A DNA stretch of 64,000 nucleotides from Megalonaias nervosa (Eukaryota > Mollusca > Bivalvia > Unionida > Unionidae): contig JAECUM010006828.1 of assembly GCA_016617855.1 (NCBI GenBank), forward strand, positions 36,073 through 100,072. Direction: 5' to 3'. Below the pieces are notes generated by a model. The model ran no database searches. It had not been told where the DNA came from and saw nothing but the letters and a program-made list of their open reading frames with translations. A program made the position numbers and the translations under genes. Every line of letters starts with the position of its first letter. The first letter of the stretch is position 1. Below are positions 14,401 through 26,800 of the stretch, one piece after another.

Positions 14401-17400
14401 GGTCAGTCACAAGGCCCGAAAAAGAAAATTTGTTTCTGCACAGTAACTTGAATTCTGCTTAATCTGCAATTACCAAACTGTGTAGATGGCTTGCACTTGG
14501 GTTATAAGGAAGAACCTAAATTATTTCAGGGGTCGGAAGTTCAGAGGTCAAGGTCACTGAAAGAATAAAAGTGGTTTCTGTGCAGTAGCATTATTTCAAT
14601 CTTGTATCTGGACAAAACTGAATTGATTGCGCTTTGGGCAAGGAAGAAACTTGTCAATTTGGGGCTTGCAAGGTAAAAGGCCAGTGTCGTTATGACTGAA
14701 AGATGACAGGTGGTTTATGACTGAAAGATGACAAGTGGTTTGTGCACAGAAATTTCAGTGATGAACATAGGGCTGAAATGGGTAGATGTATAATGTGCTG
14801 TTCATGGTGCTCATGTTTTTTTTTGGTGGAGGGGTTGTATGCTAAACACAACTTTTGTTGCTATGTCTTTTTTTTGTCTTGCATATAAAAAATGAATAGA
14901 ACAAACTGCATAGAACCAGATCTTTAATTGCATAATGTGCTGGTGGAGCCGTGTCAGTGCAGTTTGTTAGGACTTGTCAATAAAAGAAACAACACAGACC
15001 CTGATCTACCTGTGCACAATTAATTGACAGATCAGGGTCTGTGTTTTTGTAGTTGTATCAGACTTTTTTGTAAGTATACCCATTATGATCTGTGCAGTGT
15101 TGATCAGGCTTAACCCAGGGTTTTGTCAACAAGGTTAAAGACTATCTCATAATCAGGATATGGCTTCATGGAAAATCTTAAAAATCATTATAGTTTACTC
15201 CACTTAGGATTTTAACTAAAAGTTGTAATATCTAGTTTTCCCTTAGTGAAAATGGTACTGATCAATAATGCAAAATTGCCACTATGGATGCAATCTTGAA
15301 AATCTTGTTGGTACTGTGTGGAAAGTCCCGTTGACATAGGTTTTTCATCAGAAAACTTAATACAATGCCTAGTTGGTCCTAAATGAAAATTGTGCTGCTT
15401 TGATCTCCAATATGACCACGATGGTGGCCATCTTGAAAATCTTGTTAATGCTACTTCTCTTGGATGGAGGGTCCAGTTGACAACTTATATTCACCCACAG
15501 ACTTGTTATAATATTAGTTGGTCCTTAATGGAATCTGTGCTCATCAGACTTCCAGTATGGCCACTATGGTAGCCATGTTGAAAATCTTGTTAACGATACT
15601 CCTCCTTGATGGATCTTAATATAAATACTTGGGAGTTTTCACCAACAGACCTCTTGTTAAGTCTAGTTGGTTGTAAATGAAAATGGTGCCAATCCTATAT
15701 CCAATATGGCCACCATGGTATCAATCTTAAATATCTTGTTACTGTTCAAGAATATTGGAAATGGTTGCAACACTTGGCAGTGAAAAAGAAAGAAATAGTT
15801 GCATCTTGGATTCCTTGAAATCCTTTTCAGCCAGCAGAACATCATTCCCACTCCTTTTTGATCTTACAGTAATCTTTCTTGGACGATGCCTTCAATTTGA
15901 TAAAAGCAGTTGCCATTTTTGCAACATATTTTTCCATAAATCAATTTTCTTTGCAAGGAACAAGTTTCTGGTTGCTGTGACATTTACAAGATAGTGAAAC
16001 GTAACTATAAAAGACCCAGACTAAAACACGAGTTTTTTTATGAGCAGTTATTTCTTGTGTAGAGCTTAAAAAATAAGAAAATTAACAAAAAGGACCTCTA
16101 AAAGTTATCAGTTACAAGCTATGAAGGTTTCTGTAATGGCTGGTTCACTTTCTTAAATTGAATCATTTTAATAAATCTTTGTTTACTACATTGAACTGAC
16201 TTGATTCCAAGAATGTATATTTCTGAGAGTAGACAAAAAAATGTGCACATTCAGTTTTGTACGTTATATTAAAAATCGCTGTTGATTGGCACTGAAAGTC
16301 CATAAAGGATTCTCTGGCGCTTCTTTTCACATTTAATAATGAATGTTTTAGTATATATCACATTTTGAAGCACAAAACTTGACCTGACAATTATGACAAA
16401 ACTATCAGGCATCAGTTTTGCCTGACATATTTTTGCATATTTTTTTCTTTGCAGACAACTATTTGATTTCATCATCTGTCAGTGTTGAACTACTGATGGA
16501 GTTGAAAGGCAAATATTACGCAATTAGAGAGACCAACTAAGTCCTACATTAATGTAGGGCTTGGATTTGGTGGCAAGAAGGAATCTGAAGAGAGGCTTTG
16601 TGGTGACAATTCCAGACTTATGAACTAGGAGGAAGTTTTGTTAACGGTAAACCTAAACAATCGCGCTCGTGAAATCCGTGTACTGTATATCTCTGCTGCT
16701 ATTTACATACAACCACATTCTGAATTGTCAATCTACGAGCGAGGTTTGAACAGTTAAATTGTTTTGAATGTCTTTTACACTGCTATCCCTGCATTTCTGT
16801 TTTAGGTTTTTGAAAGAGGACTGAAGGCAATCCCCCTGAGTGTAGATTTATGGCTACATTACATCAACTTCTATACATCCGAGTATGGAGGTACAGAGCA
16901 AGCATTGGCAGACATAAGGAGGTACAACCATGGAGATTTCATTTTAATGTTGTATTCTGATCCTGATCAGATGTCTTCCACATAGCTCAGGGAAATCCAG
17001 ATTTCAATCCTTACAATGTTGTCCCCAGATCTTTTGTTAGGGCAGATGTTGATCCTCCATTTTAGCATTTTATGCACAGTATTGTTTCTTCTGAGGGTAC
17101 CCATTTTTGGAAAGAAGACAATTGTATTCACTTCTGGTGCATTCAAGATATGTGCACCGTAAGTAAATACTAGGGATAAAGGATGCGAATTTGATGCTCA
17201 AACTGCACGTGTAGGTTAACCATATGTGGTATATTAAGTCCTTGGACATTTAAGACTAGTCGTTCTCCAAGGAGGGCAGTGCACATCCAATAGAAGGCGC
17301 AACAGCATCTTGAGAGAGCAGGGTTTACATGTTCCTGAAATGGCTTGGGACAAAACATGCCTTGGTAGAGGTGATATATAATTATTGAGAAAAAATTCTG

Positions 17401-17815
17401 TTGTTTTTTGTTATCTGTAAGTTTTTTATATAAAAAATGAATACTGGCTGATGTACTTTACATGGTAATAATGAAATGTTTCATTTTGCTTGCCCCATGA
17501 TGAAGCAATAGTTATGTGGTAGAAGATCAATTGTAGTGAATTCTTTTTTATATAATTAAATTTTGAATTAAATAAAACTAATTGATTATACATTTGTGTC
17601 CTGAAAGGCATAAATACAAAAATTCAGAAAAAGAATATAACTGAACAAGACAATATTAAGAGTAAATAGTTAAGATGTATTTACTTGATATGTACACAAT
17701 GAATTATATAACAGAAATGAATAAGGTTAATGTTGAACATTTAATAAATGTTTGGAATTTGAGCATGAAAATGGGTTATAAAAGAAGCACTGTTTGTTTG
17801 GCCCTGGGGGGTGGT

Positions 17816-17851
<36 letters not shown>

Positions 17852-20800
17852 AAACTGCCATGAAGGCCATTTGCTTAGGTCTTTGGGGAAATGATGTTCA
17901 TTGTTGTAGAAATTTCATTTTCTTCCCCCAAATCTATTAATGGTATATTTTTCTACATTTAACTTTGTTGATTTCTCTAGATTTCATTTTGAATTTTTTG
18001 TAAAAATTTTTTTTAATTTACATTGATGTTCCTTTTTGCCCCAAGTAAAGTATTGTTCATTTCTAGACAGATTGTTATTTCAAGACTTCCTCCAACTTGT
18101 CAATGTTGATGGCTTATTGAGTTTACATATCAAGTAAAGGTAGAATACAGTGTGGTCATGTTTACAGAGGACCTATGATGAAAAATCATGCACCATGCTG
18201 ATCTTTTTGGATGAGAAAATACTAACCACATTGCAGTCAGAGGGCCTTACATTTTTAAAATGTATATTTACTAGATAATTAAACAAGGAATTATCTAACA
18301 GAGATGAATAAATAAAATAACACTGAATGCTAAATATATGCTTGGAGCGTGAAAACGGGTCATATAAGATGCATTGGGGGGGGGTGCATTTTGTTTTCAG
18401 ACTGATGTGAAGGCCCTTAGGTCAGGTCTTTGTGTAAAAGTTGATGATCATTGTTGTAAACAAAAAACTCCCAAATATGTGAGTGGTGTATTTATTCATT
18501 GAACTTTTGATTTGCCTATATTTCATTTTGAAGTAATTTTTAATGAAACAAAATCTAGATTTTTTTTTTTTTTTTTTTAAATTGTGCCTTAATGGACCTG
18601 TTTGCCCCAAGAAAAGTATCATATAGTTCAGGACAGAAAGACTGTTATTCCCATACTTCCTTCCAGCTTGTCAATGATTCTTGATGGTTTATCGAGTTTG
18701 CATCTTAAAGGTAGAATGCAGTGGAAATGTTTACAGAGGACCTGTGATGAAAAATCATGCACCACGCTGAGTTTTTGTTTTGGATGAGAAAATACTAACC
18801 ACATTGCAGTCTGAGGTCCGAACAATTTAAAATTCAAATTTATGAAAGGAATGATAGTTAATATATTACGGTCATATATGTGCTGTACAAAAGGAATGAT
18901 AGCCAATGTATCATGGTTATATATGTGCTGTACAAAAGGAATAGTAGGCCAATATGTTGTCACTTACATGCTTTTAAAAAGGAATGATAGTCGATATATT
19001 ATGGTCATTTATGTGCTCTACAAAAGGAATGATAGTATATTGTGGTCATATATGTGTGCTGTACAAAACAGGCCAGTATGTTGTCATTTATGTGCTGCAC
19101 AAAAGGAATGATAGTCAATATATCATGGTCATTTATGTGCTGTACAAAAGGAATGATAGTCAATATATCGTGGTCATTTATGTGCTCTACAAAAGGAATG
19201 ATAGTCAATATATCGTGGTCATTTATGTGCTCTACAAAAGGAATGATAGTCAATATATCGTGGTCATTTATGTGCTCTACAAAAGGAATGATATTCAATA
19301 TATCATGGTCATTTATGTGCTGTACAAAAGGAATGATATTCAATATATCATGGTCATTTATGTGCTGTACAAAAGGAATGATATTCAATATATCATGGTC
19401 ATTTATGTGCTCTACAAAAGGAATGATATTCAATATATCATGGTCATATATGTTCTGTACAAAAGGAATGATAGTCAATATATTATGGTCATATATCTGC
19501 TGTACAAAAGGAATGGTAGGCCAATACGTTGTCATGTATGTGCTGTACAAAAGGAATGATAGCCAGTATACCTGTCATTATGTATATAGCAACCCTATCC
19601 AGATCATAGTTTCTGTACAAAATTTTTGTTGCCATGATTAGGCTTATCAAAATCCATCTTTGTTCCTCTGCATTCTGTAAAACCTATGTTTCTCTGCATC
19701 ATGTCCTGGGGCAGAATCAAAACCCATTTATGTTCCTCTGAATCATGTCAGAATCAAAGTAAATTGCTCCTAAATTCATAATGCCCTTCTTTGCTTTGGT
19801 AGTGATGGTGAAAGTGACCACAAGGAAAAATTGATCCCCGGAAAATTGTTGTCCTGTGACCAGCTGCTCACACATAATTTATCCCTCAAACACCAGTTCC
19901 TCGTAGTGTTCTGCACTTTTCAAAGCAGAAATTAAGTTTTTGTTCAGGTAAAATTATATAAAGCAAACCATAACTGAGCTGCCATGTGTTTAAAAAATTG
20001 TTTAGCTCTACATGTCATAATCCATAAAAGCTTACAGTATATTCTGTTGTCTATTCAGCCTTTGGTTAGCACAATTTTATTAATGCAGCTTCTGAAGTAC
20101 TTGAAGGATTGCCATGAAACTTTATACTTACATTCATCCCATTGTCTAGTTGGTCCCAAATGATGCTACTTGGACATTTTTGTGGCCACCAAAGCAACAG
20201 TCTAGAAAATCTGGTTATTGCTTCTTCTCCTTATGGATAGTCATATCACCATGGCATTTTCAGTAAGGCTTCCGACATCTAGTTGGTCCTAACGAAAATG
20301 GTGCTGATATTAACATCAAATATAGCTGCATATGCCACCATCTTCAAAATAATGTTTGTAATACAGGTGGTACAATACCTGTCACTATTGTTTAGCTTGC
20401 CCTTTCTGCAAGGGATGAATCCTCGTCCAAGCCAGATACACTATCCTCCTGTCTTGGACATTTTTAGAATATGTGCATCAAATACTCCTCATAGGCCCAT
20501 GTGCAATATTGTATCCTTGTTCTTTTCTGGACATTTTTTGCAGGGACTTGTGATAAATACTCTGAAGGAACAAATGCTTCTGATGTTTTGCAGTTTTGGG
20601 ACCTGATATTTAGAGTACTTGAGTACCCACCCATTGAAAATAAATTGACCCGTTTACGATATACAAGTTTTCTACCAGTGCACTTGGCCCCATAAGCCCA
20701 TGGCTTATAAAGGCAGCACTCATTTTGTTTTCAAGTTGATAATCCTTTTGATTCTGGCATGAATGGCATTTATGTTGGTATACAAATGATGCCAATCTGC

Positions 20801-23800
20801 CATCAAATATTGCTGATTTTACTGAAACTTGAAAAGTCTTTAAAAACTTATAAATTACCATTTGCCATGATTTGACCAAGTTTGGATAGAAATTATGCTA
20901 ATTTGCCATCCATATGGCTGCTATTACTAAAAGTTTGAATTCTTTGTTACAGAACTCCAGAAGTGATCAGAGCCTCTATGTATTTGACAAATGATGTTGA
21001 TATGAAATAAAATATTTATGAAGATACCAAATGTAGAGAAACATTGAAATAATTGTTTTCATCTCACTTGCATTGGATAAATTTCAAAGGAAAGCTTTCT
21101 GCTGACTTCGATTTCTTGGACAACTTCTTTGATCTCGGGCACACTTAGGCCTTTTGTTTTATTATATAACCTAAGAGAAATGAAACTGATGCTTGCCAGG
21201 AAGGAATGATATGAAACATCACATTGTATGCAGAATGAATTATACGACTATAATTTAACATAATGATCTGCTTCAGCAACCATCAGTATGTGATTGAAGA
21301 TTATCTATAAAGAGAAATGTTGCCTGGAGCCATGAATACCATATATACTCATCTATAAGACAAGTTCAACAGCAAACTGCACAGACCCAGATATGCCATC
21401 ACATCATGTGCTGGCAGATCTGGGTCTGTGCAGTTTGTTAGGAGTAATCAGTAGAACAAACAACATATACCCTGATCTGCAGGTGCATTATGCTATGACA
21501 GATTGGAATCTTTGTTGTTTGCAGTTTGACTCTACTTATACGTGAGTGTATATGATAACTGCTACTGACAGGTCATATTTGAAATAGATATTTAAATAAA
21601 CTGATCATTAACATTAGGCGACCATGCAGTTGTGGACCAATGATGAGAAAACATGCACCATACTGATATGTTCCTGCTGAGACACACCACTTTACATTCT
21701 GAGGTCCATTAATGCCAGATTTAAATATTGTCAGACACTCCATTGGTTGAGTGGAAGCTAGGCACAAGATGTGGTTTGGATGCAGCTATTCAGATTCATT
21801 GGCATTTTGTCAGGGATGCATGTTACATCATTGTTACACAGTAATTGATTATTCAAATAATTATGCCCCTACAGCACAAGTAGTGTGAGAAAACTGTATG
21901 CCTTCTCCATATTTTCGCTATATACAGTTTTGTAGTTTCTTATCATCCAGTCTTTGTCTTGAAAGCTCTCGGGTTCAGCATATTTCAACTTTAACCTTTT
22001 TACCACTCCAGTGGCCAAAGTGATTAGAGCATCCACATTTGATGTGGTAGGTCACAGTTTTGAACCAAACTGAGTCAAAGTAAAGACTTGTAACAATGCT
22101 ACTTGTAGCTGCCTTGCTTGGCGCTCAGCAATTAGAGGTTATTGTTAGGACTGGTTGGCCTGTTGTTAGGATAATGTGAATGGATGGGACATGATGTTAC
22201 ATATCTGCTACATAATGCCTTAGTGCTAGACATCATATACAAACTGCCACACTGCAGACATCTTAGCAAAATGACTACGGTTGTTAAGGCTACGTTAAAA
22301 ATTAAAAAAAACCCCACCCATTAAGATAATTGGGGGAATATGATTACCAGCTGTTTTTGCAGGTCTAAACAAGTGTTACTTTTCTCCACTCAGATATCAT
22401 ACTTGGATCTCCCATTTCCCCACTCTGCCCATGCTTTGACCAGGAACAAATTTGGAATCAACTGGAGTCTTGTCCATATTCCATAGGTGTTTTAATTATG
22501 TGGGTGTGAATATATATTACAACAAAAATGTTTAATTGGATGAAGTTTATAACCATGCCAACAATTTTCAGCATGTACTAGTTTATATTTATATTATGTA
22601 ACTTTTATTGGTGAAAAGATGCAATAAAGACAATCTTTATAGCTTGTTACAGTTCCAGTTGTCAATAGTTTTGTTAGACATGACTGAAAGTTTTTCCATT
22701 TTGATGTGCATGACTTTTTGTCTCCTTTTCTGCATTCTCAAGGGGTCAAAATGAAGATGTACACAATCACATCTTGGCTTGATGTAATGCTGATAACCAT
22801 TGATTTTAGATTTGCAAAAAGATTTATTTAGCAATTATGATGACCATGGATTTTACGGTTTGCAAAATGATTTATTTAGCAGTTAACCATTAATTTTACA
22901 GTTTGCAAAGTGATTTATTTAGCAGTTCTGCCAACTGTCTTGAAATTGTTACCTTTAAAAAAGCTCAAGATTTGTTTTGCTTGATCACAAGTTCAAAGTC
23001 TAATCATTAGTCTATTAAAGCTTTGTCATCATGAGACATGGTTGTGGAAATTAAGTTGTAGCTACAGTGCAATAAATTATTGAATTAACTGATGATGCAG
23101 ATATGGACCAGTGATGACCACTCATGCACCATACTGAGATGTTTCTGCTGAGACATACCACATTACAATCTGAGGTCCATAAAGGCATGATCAAAAACTT
23201 TTCCTGTTGCTGATGTAAAACAGATTTAAAGCAACAACCATGCATGCAGCAGAGAATCCTAGATCACCTGGACCAATTAGATGATGATATGACTGCATTT
23301 GTCATGTGTTCTTCATCCCACATTTTAAAACTTTAATATTTGGATACATCAAGATCTCGGATCAGTTAGATTATGAGTATGATCTGTACATACTAATACG
23401 GTGATCTTACATCTGAGTCAGTGTTGCCACTCTGGAGCTCAGATTTGTAATCAGATTTTGATCAGACTTTGTACATAGACTTGTATAATCAAAATCGAAA
23501 GTTCATTAATGTGGGAGATCCATGCATGTTAATGAGGTGGTTATGCATCTGACAGAATGAACATGTTGCCACTTGGTATGACACATTTCTGGTTGAGTTC
23601 AGTTAGCTTTTGAAGAAAGACTTGTATTATCAATATCTCAGAGAAGTTTGATAATGAGCAAGATCCACACATGTTAACGAGCTGATCTTTGATCTAATTA
23701 GCTAAGCTTGTCGCCACTTGGGAGGCAGTATTTCTGATAAGTTCTTGGATGTGGATTAGGGTTATTATTGAGGTGATCTTTCATCTGGTTGACAGAGTTA

Positions 23801-26800
23801 TTTTACACTACATGTGTTTTTTTATATTTAAAAAATAGGATTTTAACATGACTTAGATAGGCTTATATCATAAAGATATTAGATTTGCTGAGCTGCAGGA
23901 TCTTTGCATATTTATGGGTTAATTTTGTATCTGATTGGCTGAGCTTGCTATAGCTCTGATGAAATTTGTATGATTTTGTTCAACTGATTTCATTATGAGT
24001 TTTGCACATACTAATAGTGTGATTTGCATATGAATGGCTGAACTCGTTACCTCAAAAGAGAATACTCTGGTCTCGCTATTTTTTTGTGGGGAATAATTTG
24101 TGTGTATTTTGTTCTTGTTCCCAAACATGAATTTAAGTTCAACATAAAATGAGTTACATGTGATACAGGTGACTCCCTCCCCCATTGCACTGCTTCAGTT
24201 TGATGTGAGCATTTAGACACATACGCTGTGAGGGATTGATATTGTCAGGTGTTTGATTTATGCTTATGTTAACAATAGTATTGTTTAGATCATTGGAGCA
24301 ATCACTGGCATAATTTTGCTCATTCATATTATTTTGAGTATTTGTAGAGGTCCATCCATGAAACAAAATATTCATTAATATGCAAATAATGGCACAGGCA
24401 AATCCATGAATTGAAGTACCTGTGAAAATGTCCTTAAAAACCTCACAAAAATTGATGCCAATGAAAATAAATGAAACCGCACTATATTACTTGACCATTT
24501 TGATAAAACTTAGTAAATAGTTTGGTTAAGTTAAATTCCCAGTGAAGTCTACATATCATGCACTTATCTTTCAATAGTGTGGCATCTAAGGGTTGTAAGA
24601 TTAAGAGTCAAAAGTCGCTTTGGTGTTTGAACTGGGTCAGATTGAGTGAAAAAACAAGCATTGGTGTCGGAACTGGGGGTCAAATTAAAAAATTGAGGAT
24701 TTCTGATGCACAAGTGAGGGTAAAGGGAAACACTTTGTAAAGAAGTTTTATCATAATTCACAAAAATAAGTAAAATCAGCATAGTTTACAAAGATTTGTA
24801 TTCTTAAAATGGAAAAGAAGAATGCTTGGTGAAATGGTCATCTGGTTAAGTTCTGTAAGCAGGTGAGTGTATACCAGGGGTTAAATAAAAAGATAAAGAC
24901 TCAATTTTAAATGTAATAATTTCAGGGGAAAATGGTTAGTGATACCTTGTCCATATTCATATCTTCATAATTTGTGCTTGGTTTGCTTTCTGTTAAATTT
25001 TGATTCAAGATGTTTTGTGGGATGGATTTACTCTAACTCTGGAATGAAAATTGTACAGTAATTTGTTCATCCCACAAGTGGACTGTACTTGAGACTGCCC
25101 TTTGTAATTAAATTCCAGCAAATAATTTTTGGAAAAACAAACTCTGTTCCACAACAAGTACTGCAATTCAAATTTGTTACTTCATTATTACAATGTAGAA
25201 GAAGTTTATTCTGTATTTTCTTTGCATCAGGTTATACGAGAGAGCTATTGCTGCTGCCGGGACAGATTTCCGTTCAGACAAGTTGTGGGATTCGTACATC
25301 ACCTGGGAAGGTGAACAGGAGAATCTGGTGAAAGTGACTGGTCTCTATGACCGATTGCTCAACATTCCAATACAGCTGTATAGTCACCACTTTGACACGT
25401 AGGTCTCTTTTCTGTCATCATGTAAGTTGAGGTGATCAGCATGAAATATGCTATTGTTAGTGATGTCATTGTTGTTAGTTGTGTGATGATTAATCAGAAT
25501 TATCGAAGATTGGTACGGAATGCGGATAAAGTGTTCCATCATGATTTTCTAGTTTCTTTGTGATGAAATAGTGTTATGTATATTTAATTTGTATTTGTAA
25601 GTTTTTTCTCTATGATTATATGTTATGTATCATTATATTTTGGACTTGACATTGTCCAAAATCAAGTTCATGGTGTGCCTGACTAGTGACACTGATGTTG
25701 TTTTGATTTTTGTAAACAAATACATAGCTAATATTTTTCCTATGGTTGTGGATAAAGTATTTAGATTATTATTAATGTAAACATAGTCCAAGTCTGGGAC
25801 ATTGGAATTACCTGTAGAATAACCTGTTGAACCTGATTTTTACCACATTCTTTATTATACTTTTAGTTACAGATTTATCTCATTAACAACTTAGAATATT
25901 CTAGAATGAAAAATTTCATCAAGTGACAGAATGTTTCCAGAAAATGGTAATTGGCAAACTAGGTCAGGTAGAGGGGTATATAATCTTGTTTCCATGAGAA
26001 ATTATTCATTCGTGCTTTAACATCTTGTAACAGAATCGGTCATTGTTGTGTTCAGTATTTCATTTGGGTGGAATTATTTAATGAAATTATTATTCTCTGG
26101 AAATACAAAGTGCTCAACAATAATATTCTTGGACTGGACATTGATTTTAAATTATAGTGAATTCAGACATGGATATCTTTGGTTATATTATTGTGATTCG
26201 TAAAAAGACTTGGCACATCTCCACATCACAGGCTACTAAAAGCACATCAACACATTCTGCATAGCTGCCAAGTGTCCTGTTATCATGTATTTTGGACCTG
26301 AATATGGATGTACATTTTTCTTGTTAAAAATCGGGGGTTTTATTAATGAAATAAAGTTAAATTAAAAATTTCCTTCCAATTTTCTGTTTAGAACAGGCAC
26401 CCAGTTCCATTCTGAGAGTAAATGTAATGCATATACATAGGGATATAGAGTTAAAAAAATATGACTGGTTCACTTGAAATCAAGGCTGCGGTGCCAGTCT
26501 TTAACCACCATATTGCATTGTGCAAAGCAGTTGCTGCTATCCCTGTTTCTCATTTTTGTAATGTTCAGCTTGTCTTGTCGAAAAGGAAAGAAGATTCAGA
26601 ATTTTCTCCTGCAAGGAAAGAAAAACAGAACAGAAGGACAATTATGCAATCATGTTTAGATCTCTGAAGCCATCTAGTAAAGGAATAAACTTTTTGTTTT
26701 GCAAATTGTGTAATTGTGAGTTCGCTATTGAGCATGGAGGCACCCATAACATAAAACAGCATGAAAAAAGCTAATAATCATCAGCTTGCTGCTTCATCAT

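Noticed and set aside
18841..19562. CRISPR-like array
   Set aside because: Units are contiguous with no unique spacers, in an animal intron.
18984..19641. Overlapping 180-200-codon open frames on both strands
   Set aside because: They are produced by the 45-bp minisatellite, whose length is a multiple of three. There is no unique coding sequence or start context.
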